Positions 1 to 6,166 of a stretch of 22,416 nucleotides of DNA are shown in pieces. Under the pieces are notes generated by a model. That model worked only from the letters and a program-made list of their open reading frames with translations. It was not told the DNA's origin and searched no databases. Position 1 is the first letter of the stretch. Every line of letters starts with the position of its first letter. This DNA comes from Saprospiraceae bacterium (GTDB lineage Bacteria; Bacteroidota; Bacteroidia; Chitinophagales; Saprospiraceae), in assembly GCA_016714765.1 (NCBI GenBank), contig JADKCF010000033.1, positions 1 through 22,416 on the forward strand. The letters are read 5' to 3'. A program made the position numbers and the translations under genes.

Positions 1-647
1 GTTCGATGCCATCGACAGATGTCGGGTAACATCGATGTAAAAAAGGTTTACGACTTCCTTACTAATGTGGCTGCGTATATGGAGTAAAAGTAGAATAGCG
101 CTCTGGCGATATCGCCTTTAATGGATTCCCTTGGTTCGAATACATTTGATGCGGATTCTGAATATTGGTCGATAAGCTTCTGATTAGGACGTGTAAATAC
201 TTTGTCACCAAGTAACCAGTATTTGGTTTTGTTATCTGGAATGTCGCTGAAGGGGGCATTTTTTCTCATGGTGTTGATGGTGGATTTGGAAGGCACCAGG
301 TGATGCAGATCACCTAGTGCCGGCATGGCAGCTGCACCAAGAGACCTTGGATAAAGATGTTCTGTTTGGATGCCATACTTGGCAGTCCAGGCTAAAATAT
401 TTGTTCCTGGAGGTACAGGGATTTTATATCCAGAATAGAAACATTCCAATGAATCGTTATGAAGGAAGATTTCATTGTACAGATTGGTTCGTGCCTGATC
501 GTAGGGGATGACTGTTTTGGGGGTGTAGTAGTTTCTGATCTCGGTGATCAGGGAATCTCCATGGAGGCCGGGGAAGATAATTTCCTGTGATTGGAGATCG
601 ACAATAGATATAACCATTATAATGATGGTTTGAATATGATGTTTCAT
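1..647 (-). pseudogene. Endonuclease I family secreted nuclease, interrupted by in-frame stop
   Basis: The readable part is 199 codons (647 down to 48) and runs on past a TAA at 50-48 in the same frame. Residues 1-21 look like a signal peptide ending near LQSQ. TEHLYPRS (95-102), DLHHLVPS (113-120), N125 and FEPRESIKGDIARALFYF (170-187) match the His-metal DNase core of the endonuclease I (EndA/NucM-like) family, which cleaves DNA and RNA nonspecifically outside the cytoplasm. After the TAA the frame reads TFFTSMLPDICRWHR to the window edge. That resembles the family's usual FF..ML..LC.WH segment before the DP motif. The stop therefore looks like a nonsense mutation or base error rather than the natural end. 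The catalytic core lies before the stop, so a truncated product could still fold, but this is uncertain. Family assignment is confident. Confidence 0.8.
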
Positions 648-668
648 TAATTTTGTAATTGAAAATTT

Positions 669-703
669 TAAAAAAAGCAGCCCCGACGGGCGCCGGAGCT
701 GCT
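669..703 (-). terminator. Rho-independent terminator behind the replication genes
   Basis: Read on the minus strand, positions 703-676 form a 10-bp GC-rich stem (AGCAGCTCCG pairing with CGGGGCTGCT, one G-T pair) with an 8-base loop, followed by seven T (675-669). It lies about 90 bases after the stop of the DnaC-like gene and before the start of the endonuclease gene, so it should separate the two transcripts. Confidence 0.85.
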
Positions 704-735
704 GTTCAAAATCATGCTGCTTTCAGCATAGATTT

Positions 736-753
736 GCCCACCTATAGGCGGGC
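736..753. repeat. Imperfect inverted repeat
   Basis: GCCCACCTATAGGCGGGC is an 18-base near-palindrome with a single A/C mismatch. It lies between the DnaC-like gene and its terminator. No T-run follows on either strand, so it is not a second terminator by itself. It may be a dispersed REP-like element; that needs a genome-wide count. Confidence 0.4.
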
Positions 754-791
754 GAAGACGAAAAACCAACAGAAAATGCCATGCAAAAAAA

Positions 792-1496
792 TTATACTCT
801 TTTATCATTTGATGTTTCGGAAAACTCTATCCAATTGCACATCTCCCTTAACCGGCTTCTGACCCTGGTGCCATAATGCACATCAATCTGATCTGAAATA
901 AGATTGGAAGTAAAGTGGGTCAACACCTTCCTGTTCTGAAATAAATTGTATCTCATTTGGATAATCTGGGCCATAACATTTGCATCATTGCCATAATGTT
1001 TGGTTGCTTCTTCAGCTCCGAGATCGTCAAAACAATAAGCCCTGTTGATCGTATTGATATCCACATTATCCACATAGTTTCGACCATAACGCATGAGGAC
1101 ATTCGTTCCCTGATCAATATACTCCAGGGCTATCTGCTGACAAGGTTTTACTGCATATCTATCCTTCAAGGGCAACAGCTGTCGAAGGATCATCATAAAA
1201 ACGGTCTTACCTACACCCACACCACCAACCAGAAAAATACCTTTATTCAGATCAAGTGAAAACTTACTGCACATTTTCACATCTCCGGTGATATAAGCAT
1301 AAAGCTTGGCCAATACTTCAGTATCTTCACTATACAGTAAAAAGTGACTACCATACATCAATTTGCCATGGTCCTGCATCCATTTGGTGAATTGGTCAAT
1401 GTCAAAGCGGTTTTGTGTAATCGGGGTCAGGATGGAGCGGGATTCCTGGTGGCCGGAGACCACCGTTTTTAGGTTCTGATTTTTGATAATTTCCAT
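792..1496 (-). CDS. DnaC-like AAA+ ATPase (helicase loader type)
   Basis: An ATPase of 234 residues when started at the ATG at 1496. Walker A GGVGVGKT is at residues 91-98, Walker B YCFDDLG has its DD near 157-158, a sensor-1-like THFTSNL follows, and GTRVRSRLRE near the end supplies an arginine finger. These fit the DnaC/IstB-like AAA+ group, which loads the replicative helicase at an origin or assists a transposase. No transposase is nearby, and the gene follows an initiator-like gene and an origin-like region, so a replication role is favoured. The frame stays open 34 codons further upstream (to 1598). I chose 1496 because the upstream stretch is low-complexity and overlaps the preceding gene more deeply. 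Even so the overlap with that gene is 95 bases. A start at 1379 would remove the overlap but cut into the conserved FTKWMQDHGK segment. Confidence 0.85.
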   Translation of the reverse strand: MEIIKNQNLKTVVSGHQESRSILTPITQNRFDIDQFTKWMQDHGKLMYGSHFLLYSEDTEVLAKLYAYITGDVKMCSKFSLDLNKGIFLVGGVGVGKTVFMMILRQLLPLKDRYAVKPCQQIALEYIDQGTNVLMRYGRNYVDNVDINTINRAYCFDDLGAEEATKHYGNDANVMAQIIQMRYNLFQNRKVLTHFTSNLISDQIDVHYGTRVRSRLREMCNWIEFSETSNDKRV

Positions 1497-2100
1497 TAGG
1501 ATAATATTTTGATGATGATTTAAAATGGGTTCCAAACAGATTTTCCGATTCATTTTGATGACTATTGCCGGGGCCATTATTTTTATTATTAAATGCAATG
1601 GATGGCAATATCTCGAGTTTCTTTTTAATGGTCAGCTCTTTGACTATTTCAAGCTGATACCTTCCGTTGTATAGCTTTATTTTTTCTATCATTTTTACGC
1701 CACTTTCGCCGCTCTTGGCTTGCCCGGGCAACTTCGGCTCTACCAGTCCCCACACGGATATTTTAATGTCTTTTTCATGCGGACTGAGCGTGGCAAAACA
1801 CATATAACTTTTCTCATACACTGATCTGGAAGGATAGTATCTGACCAAATCTAAAGCCTCCAGCTGTCGCAGCACTCTGTAAAACGCTGATCTTGATTTT
1901 ATGCCTGATAATATCATCATATTTTCTCTGTCTACTTGTACCGGATTTTGAAAAAACTGGTGATTCCAAAATCTGAACATAGCCTGGTAAATGGCGATTT
2001 GTGTAAAGTGGATGGCATCACTGGATGCTACGAGATCGTAAAATAATTCCTGATGACGGAAGAAGTTTACCCCCATTCCCTGATTTGTTTGCATGGTCAT
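1402..2100 (-). CDS. Winged-helix replication initiator-like protein
   Basis: A protein of 232 residues. Residues about 16-92 form a helical region with a winged-helix-like segment (54-92, centred on SAFYRVLRQLEALDLVRYY). This resembles the DnaD/replication-protein type of domain that precedes DnaC-like ATPases on plasmids, phages and integrative elements. The part after about residue 140 is basic, Asn- and Pro-rich and looks disordered. Its gene order (HTH_17 protein, this gene, AAA+ ATPase, all same strand) and the iterons upstream support a role in origin recognition or helicase loading. It starts 14 bases after the upstream stop and overlaps the ATPase gene by 95 bases. The domain call rests on pattern only; it could also be a plain transcription factor. 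Confidence 0.65.
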   Translation of the reverse strand: MTMQTNQGMGVNFFRHQELFYDLVASSDAIHFTQIAIYQAMFRFWNHQFFQNPVQVDRENMMILSGIKSRSAFYRVLRQLEALDLVRYYPSRSVYEKSYMCFATLSPHEKDIKISVWGLVEPKLPGQAKSGESGVKMIEKIKLYNGRYQLEIVKELTIKKKLEILPSIAFNNKNNGPGNSHQNESENLFGTHFKSSSKYYPNGNYQKSEPKNGGLRPPGIPLHPDPDYTKPL

Positions 2101-2114
2101 GATATTGAAGTATT

Positions 2115-2402
2115 TCAGACTTTGGGTTTGGAAATTTTTTTATTTTTCTGCATCATGACGACAATATCTTCCCAGTCAAAAAAAATGACACCATTAACCT
2201 TAGTGTACGGAAGGATACGCATGTACCGAAGCTGATGAATGGTAGATGGAGAAAGACCCAAAGCTTCCTGCAATTCTGAAGTTTTTAAAAACCGTTTTTG
2301 ACCGGCTGTTCCCTGAGATGTGCTGATGATATCTTTGAGCTGTTCAATCAGCTCTGTTTTGAACTCCCTGAGGTCGTCTGTGGTGATGATATTTGCTGGC
2401 AT
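2115..2402 (-). CDS. HTH_17 (MerR/excisionase-like) DNA-binding protein
   Basis: 95 residues from the ATG at 2402; the frame is open to 2468, but the extra 22 residues are Cys-rich and unlike the family. Residues 7-26 (TTDDLREFKTELIEQLKDII) form an amphipathic helix. Residues 38-80 carry a winged HTH (LKTSELQEALGLSPSTIHQL, then LPYTKVNGVIFFDWEDI) of the helix-turn-helix 17 / excisionase type. Small proteins of this form are frequent in Bacteroidota mobile elements, where they act as excisionases, copy-control or transcription regulators. Two perfect palindromes just upstream (2441-2452 and 2463-2479) are likely operators, perhaps its own. It is the first gene of the replication module. Confidence 0.8.
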   Translation of the reverse strand: MPANIITTDDLREFKTELIEQLKDIISTSQGTAGQKRFLKTSELQEALGLSPSTIHQLRYMRILPYTKVNGVIFFDWEDIVVMMQKNKKISKPKV

Positions 2403-2440
2403 GATGTACATGATTTTGTTGCAGCAAAGGTGTGGGTATC

Positions 2441-2479
2441 CGAAATATTTCGAACACAAGTAGAACACCAGTGGTGTTC
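2441..2479. promoter_or_regulatory. Two palindromes upstream of the HTH_17 gene
   Basis: CGAAATATTTCG (2441-2452) is a perfect 12-base palindrome. GAACACCAGTGGTGTTC (2463-2479) is a perfect 8-bp inverted repeat around one central base. GAACAC also occurs at 2452-2457, 11 bases (one helical turn) before the second copy at 2463. They lie 39-77 bases before the HTH_17 start, where an operator would sit. The second palindrome is followed on the plus strand by ATTTTTTTT (2480-2488) and could instead terminate plus-strand transcription out of the minus-strand gene block. Confidence 0.55.
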
Positions 2480-2654
2480 ATTTTTTTTCACTTTTTATGG
2501 ATGAATTGGATCGATTATACCATAACAAATATCAATAAACATTGCACAAAGAATAGATTATCAATAGCTTAAGTTCGAAATGGATTTTCATTATGAATAC
2601 GATTTATTTTCTAAAAATAATTGAAATTTTAACACTTTTTGGCTCAAACAGAAT

Positions 2655-2663
2655 TTTTCCACA
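2655..2663 (+). promoter_or_regulatory. DnaA-box-like site
   Basis: TTTTCCACA matches the DnaA-box consensus TTWTNCACA. It lies 140 bases before the iteron array. A lone 9-mer is expected by chance in AT-rich DNA, so its value comes from the neighbouring repeats. Confidence 0.4.
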
Positions 2664-2802
2664 CAAGGTTGGAATTTTTTCAGAATCAAATTTTGTTAGT
2701 GAATGATAACTCTCTTGATGTGCAAAATATTCTTTTTAAAAAGACAGATTTCACAAAATCAGGATCAAAAACATATAGAAATTCATCAACAACAATAACC
2801 GT

Positions 2803-2936
2803 GGTACGTCACCAGTTCTCCAAACGTACCGCCGTGGACTGTCTCGAAGTCATGCTCGTTCTTTAAACGTACATGGTCATTCTCGAAACGTACATGCTCG
2901 TTCTTTAAACGTACATGCTCGGTACGTTTAAAGAAC
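2803..2936. repeat. Iteron array (candidate plasmid-type origin)
   Basis: Direct copies of a 15-mer close to GTTCTTTAAACGTAC lie at 2815-2829 (GTTCTCCAAACGTAC), 2858-2872 (exact), 2879-2893 (ATTCTCGAAACGTAC) and 2900-2914 (exact). The start spacings are 43, 21 and 21 bases. A degenerate copy containing TCTCGAAGTCATGCTC (2842-2857) fills the 43-base gap. A perfect reverse copy is at 2922-2936. The outer left half GGTACGT (2803-2809) is inverted relative to ACGTACC (2824-2830). Two-helical-turn spacing beside initiator and helicase-loader genes and an AT-rich stretch is the usual build of an iteron-controlled origin. The assignment to an origin is inference; the repeats themselves are plain. 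Confidence 0.75.
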
Positions 2937-2950
2937 TAGAGGCGATCAGT

Positions 2951-3022
2951 GTATATATAAGACTATATAAAGACTATAAGACTATTAAGACTAAGCGTGA
3001 AAAAAAAATTAAAAAATTTCGG
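2951..3022. other. AT-rich stretch with AAGACTAT repeats (possible unwinding element)
   Basis: AAGACTAT occurs at 2959-2966, 2970-2977 and 2978-2985, with a fourth near-copy AAGACTA at 2987-2993. An A/T-only-like run follows to about 3020. It directly follows the inverted iteron pair, where a DNA-unwinding element would be placed in an iteron origin. Confidence 0.5.
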
Positions 3023-3548
3023 AAAAACAAAAAAAGACACGGGACGTCTCGCACCGGGGGGCGGCGGCCGGAGACAAATGAATTTTGAAGTATAGAATCA
3101 GTAGTGCAAGGTCGCTTCTGGGGTTATTAGGTGGATTCTGAGAGCGTTTTGATGTATTATTGTAACTTCTGTCAGTTTGTGAAATTAATCTCGTCTGCGG
3201 GCTTTATTTTAAGTCAAATGAACCCTGGGGTTTTACAAAGTTGGAGATCTCAAAGGCTATCATTTAAAATTCAGGCAATGATTGTATTCCTTGTTTTTGA
3301 ATTTTAGGTTATCCAGGAAATTGGAATTTACAACTTGAAATAATAAGGTCTGTTATACATTTTAATTGAATTGATATCTCATCATCATCAAACTGAATTA
3401 GAAGCATTAGTTATCAAAATTCTAAAAAATAAATGTCATAAAATAAGATAAAAAATCCTGGCAATGTGATGTAAAATATTACAAACTTTTATGTGGAATA
3501 AACTGTGGAATAAGTACAAATTAAAGCAAAAAAATAATTTTTGATCAA

Positions 3549-3590
3549 GTGGGTTCAAGTCCGTAAATAGTCGTAAATTAGCGTAAATTA
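3549..3590. repeat. tRNA T-arm-like fragment abutting three 10-bp repeats (possible att remnant)
   Basis: GTGGGTTCAAGTCC (3549-3562) equals the 5' T-stem plus T-loop of a bacterial tRNA, but the 3' stem and acceptor are missing, so it is not a tRNA gene. It runs into three successive 10-mers at 3561-3570, 3571-3580 and 3581-3590 that share CGTAAAT. A tRNA fragment next to short phased repeats is what a tyrosine-recombinase attachment site looks like. The match is short and could be chance. Confidence 0.35.
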
Positions 3591-3671
3591 TATGCTACCC
3601 TGCATCTACCAAAGTACATATAAAGATATGCACAATATGTAATTTAATGAATTTTAATAGATAATATAGGT

Positions 3672-3712
3672 GTCGTGATAAAAAGGCTGTCCCAGCCAGA
3701 TCACAAAACACG
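3672..3712 (-). terminator. Nested hairpin with minus-strand T-run
   Basis: GGCTG (3685-3689) and CAGCC (3693-3697) form a perfect 5-bp stem around TCC. An outer pair GTGAT/ATCAC encloses it, and GTCGTG/CACGAC can pair further out. On the minus strand the inner hairpin is followed directly by TTTTT, a modest terminator for transcripts arriving from the HNH/MTase-HIT cassette about 300 bases upstream. It could also be part of a small structured RNA. Confidence 0.45.
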
Positions 3713-3752
3713 ACGCCAAATAGAAGTAAAATTCTGTTTGGCGTTTGTTTTT
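3713..3752 (+). terminator. Strong rho-independent terminator, plus strand
   Basis: ACGCCAAATAGAA (3713-3725) pairs with TTCTGTTTGGCGT (3732-3744) over 13 bp with one G-T pair and a 6-base loop GTAAAA, followed by TTGTTTTT (3745-3752). No plus-strand gene is seen upstream, so it may end a small RNA, protect the gene block from read-through, or act in both directions. Confidence 0.75.
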
Positions 3753-4030
3753 CAAGGAGTTATGAAACTACAGTCCCCTAAAATGCCTTGAATAATACAT
3801 GCGGGGATTTCGATTCTGTTATGCAGCAATAAGTCTCCCGGCCCTCCTGAAGAATGAAAGTAGGGAGTGGGAGGGTAACGGTGCTTCCTTACATTTCGGT
3901 CTTAGGCCATGATTTTTAAAAAATGCAGAATGTCAGTTGTGCAGGAGGGTAGTGCTAAGGGGGTGTTTTTTAAATTATATTTTTATTTAATGCTTATCCA
4001 TCACATTTTAAAGGGTTAGTAATTTTTAGT

Positions 4031-4897
4031 TTAATAGTCTTTCTTATCTGGGATTACACATCTTACACCACCCCTGGGATTTTCTACATCTCCGTCATAT
4101 CGGGGTATCAAATGAATATGAACATGATTAACTGTTTGGCCTGCTTTTTCTCCAATATTAATTCCAATATTAAAACCATCCGGCTCGAATCTATTTTTGA
4201 TGATGTCCTTGACCTTGTTCAGCATAAAGATACATGATGCTTGTTCCTTGAAGTTTAATTCAAAATAATCGTCACAATGTCTTTTCGGAATAATTAATGC
4301 ATGTCCGTTACTAACCGGAAATCTATCATATAGGGCAAATGATGTTGCTGATTCAACAATAAGTTCTCTTTCGGCATCCGGATTACAAAAGGGACAGTCA
4401 GGATTATGATTTCTATTTAATTGATTATAGTGTTGATATTCATAAATCTCACAATTTTCATTTTTGAAATACGATTTAGAATGCAGTATGACATTGCACT
4501 GATAAGTTTGCTTCTGATGGATTTTATGAATTCTGAATCCTTCATATTGTAAATCTCTTCTGACAGCGATGTACACTTTGCCTGACGGTTTGACCAACTG
4601 AGACAGCTCCATCAAGACTATAGCTTGTTCTTCCGGTAATAATACATTTAGGACATAAAAGCATAGAATGGTATCGTATTTTTTAGCAGGGTATTCAGGA
4701 AAGTAATAATTGTCATAACCTTCGATTTTAACACCTTTTTCTTTTAGTAATTTTACATCTTTGCCAAAACCGCAACCAAAATCCAGGACATCACCGAGCA
4801 ATAAATTCTTATTAAAAAGAATCTTTGCCGGAAAAGAAAGGTACGCTCTATCTTTTGCGGTTAAGTGACTATTTGGATTTGACTTTAAATTTTCCAT
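4031..4897 (-). CDS. Class I SAM methyltransferase-HIT hydrolase fusion
   Basis: 288 residues in one uninterrupted frame. Residues about 15-150 form a Rossmann methyltransferase: SAM-binding motif I VLDFGCGFGKD (37-47), acidic motif II GYDNYY (60-65), and YDTILCFYVLN (74-84). Residues about 160-288 form a HIT domain: CPFCNPD (168-174), SNGHALIIPKRH (196-207) and the catalytic triad HVHIHLI (258-264). HIT enzymes hydrolyse or transfer nucleotidyl groups through a His-AMP/GMP intermediate. The substrate of neither half can be read from the sequence. The start overlaps the end of the upstream HNH gene by 13 bases (4885-4897), which implies co-transcription and probably translational coupling. 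With an HNH nuclease as partner, a modification or nucleotide-signalling role in a defence cassette is a reasonable inference but unproven. I recall this fusion being annotated elsewhere, so the architecture may not be unique. Confidence 0.88.
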   Translation of the reverse strand: MENLKSNPNSHLTAKDRAYLSFPAKILFNKNLLLGDVLDFGCGFGKDVKLLKEKGVKIEGYDNYYFPEYPAKKYDTILCFYVLNVLLPEEQAIVLMELSQLVKPSGKVYIAVRRDLQYEGFRIHKIHQKQTYQCNVILHSKSYFKNENCEIYEYQHYNQLNRNHNPDCPFCNPDAERELIVESATSFALYDRFPVSNGHALIIPKRHCDDYFELNFKEQASCIFMLNKVKDIIKNRFEPDGFNIGINIGEKAGQTVNHVHIHLIPRYDGDVENPRGGVRCVIPDKKDY

Positions 4898-5994
4898 CCC
4901 TCAAATCCTCTATTTTCAATTAGATAATTACAACTATTTTGTAGTTGCGAAATGCCTGTATTTGTCCAGGTATTAAATGAATGGTTTCCTAATAGGGCTA
5001 CTTGTATCTCTTTTTGGAATCTCTGGGATTGATTTTCAAAGATAATTTCCCAATAGTCAAGAATCAAATTTTTTTGCCTTTCAATTATGTCTGGTGTTGG
5101 GATCTTATCTCGCTTTTGATTATTGATTTTTGAATCTGAAGGGAGTAAATTCCAGAGGTCGTTGTTTTTCCAGACAGAAAATGGAATCATGTGGTCAACA
5201 TCATATTTTGTAATATTTCTCCCAGTCCAAACGCAGTAAATTTTTCCTTCTTTCTTTAGTATGTCGTTGTACAATTTTTTTGATTCTTTGATTTCTCTAA
5301 GAGTAATGGGACTTATTAAAACTTCATTAAGGACGTTCTGAATAGATAAATTATTACTTGATGCCTTGACTGAAAATTCTGCCCATTTGAAGAGAATTGA
5401 ATCTTGTCCGTTTATAAAACTACCTAAAATTCTAAAGGCCTCGTAATACTCATGTGGAATTGAAAATGTACCGAATGCTTTAATTAAAGATTCGAGGTCT
5501 GTGATAGCACCCCTTCTGATGGTTTGATTTTCATATTGGAAAATGGAATATAACTCATTACTGACAGAACGACCAATATACTTCATTGGCATTTTTGTTA
5601 TTGTGTCGTTAAGTTTCTTAACAAGTTCAAAAAAATCGCTTTGCAAATCTACTGGAATTCCATTATTTCTTAAGTCATTATAAAATGCAGAAAAATCTCC
5701 AAAGCCTTCATATTTATCTATTAATCTGTGTAAGTGAAAACTAAATGCAAGATTAGCTTCACCATTGATTTGAGGTATTAGAGTTTGAGATTTTAAAATT
5801 GGATAGTAATACAACAACCATTTTTCAATGAGAAGTCCCGTAGGTATTTGAGCACGGTTTTCGACAAATGTTATGTATGGGGAATTGTCTTGAATGATAT
5901 CTATAACGCCACGCAAAAGGGCATACTTGTAGGTTGTAGCCTTACTATCCCTTTCGATGATTTTATTAATATTATAAAAGACCTCGTTGTTCAT
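4885..5994 (-). CDS. HNH endonuclease with long helical N-terminal region
   Basis: 369 residues, no signal peptide. Residues 1-250 are predicted mostly helical and lack a motif I can name, though KYALLRGVIDII and LLIEKWLLYYYP recall the N-terminus of some stand-alone HNH proteins. Residues 254-300 hold the HNH nuclease: CVWTG (254-258), DVDHMIPF (265-272) with the catalytic D267-H268, WNLLP (281-285), and N290/N291 with K294. Only one Cys stands before the core, so no four-Cys zinc site is evident. The gene is first in a two-gene unit and ends inside the MTase-HIT gene. It presumably cuts DNA; whether methylation by the partner protects the target, or activates the nuclease, cannot be told. 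Confidence 0.85.
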   Translation of the reverse strand: MNNEVFYNINKIIERDSKATTYKYALLRGVIDIIQDNSPYITFVENRAQIPTGLLIEKWLLYYYPILKSQTLIPQINGEANLAFSFHLHRLIDKYEGFGDFSAFYNDLRNNGIPVDLQSDFFELVKKLNDTITKMPMKYIGRSVSNELYSIFQYENQTIRRGAITDLESLIKAFGTFSIPHEYYEAFRILGSFINGQDSILFKWAEFSVKASSNNLSIQNVLNEVLISPITLREIKESKKLYNDILKKEGKIYCVWTGRNITKYDVDHMIPFSVWKNNDLWNLLPSDSKINNQKRDKIPTPDIIERQKNLILDYWEIIFENQSQRFQKEIQVALLGNHSFNTWTNTGISQLQNSCNYLIENRGFEGWKI

Positions 5995-6048
5995 TTCTCA
6001 CTCAATCTCACTTATGGTTTGTAAATCATAGGTTCATATATGTCTTTG

Positions 6049-6056
6049 CAAATTTA
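6049..6056 (-). promoter_or_regulatory. Candidate -7 box for the HNH/MTase-HIT unit
   Basis: On the minus strand TAAATTTG matches the Bacteroidota -7 consensus TAnnTTTG, 55 bases before the ATG at 5994. No good TTTG box is found about 20 bases further upstream, so this is only a partial promoter match. Confidence 0.35.
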
Positions 6057-6166
6057 AAATCTGTAAAATTATGTAAAAAAAATACAATATATACACTTTT
6101 TTAATAAATGATAATATTTTAGATTGCATGAAAAAAATAAACCACAAAGCGATTAAAATTTCGAAA

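Larger units (their letters stand above)
2480..4030. other. Gene-free region with origin-like, att-like and hairpin elements
   Basis: About 1.55 kb without a convincing gene on either strand; the short open frames here have no recognisable motif. It holds a DnaA-box match (2655-2663), an iteron array (2803-2936), AAGACTAT repeats (2959-2993), a GC-rich patch (about 3041-3075) in very AT-rich surroundings, two TGTGGAATAA copies near 3492 and 3505, a tRNA T-arm-like fragment with 10-bp repeats (3549-3590), and nested hairpins with terminator features (3672-3752). I see no decayed protein gene in 3080-3480 or 3760-4030. Confidence 0.7.

Noticed and set aside
792..1496. IstB transposition helper
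   Set aside because: The ATPase fold would allow it, but there is no IstA-type transposase or IS end, and initiator and iterons are adjacent.
2053..2504. Plus-strand genes opposite the HTH_17 and winged-helix genes
   Set aside because: They are antisense frames of genes with recognisable domains and have no motif of their own.
2803..2936. CRISPR array
   Set aside because: The repeat is 15 bases with only 6-base gaps that are themselves similar, one copy is inverted, and no cas genes are present.
3549..3562. tRNA gene
   Set aside because: Only a T-arm half is present; there is no D-arm, anticodon arm or acceptor stem around it.
3681..3697. End of an insertion sequence (the GGCTGTCCCA start resembles some IS ends)
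   Set aside because: No matching opposite end, no target duplication and no transposase remnant is visible within the window.
4031..4897. MTase-HIT fusion as an artefact of two genes joined by error
   Set aside because: The frame is continuous over 288 codons with no break, the linker is normal, and I recall the same architecture from other bacteria.
4885..5994. Toxin-antitoxin pair for the HNH/MTase-HIT unit
   Set aside because: Both proteins are large enzymes and neither resembles a known antitoxin; a modification/nuclease cassette fits better.
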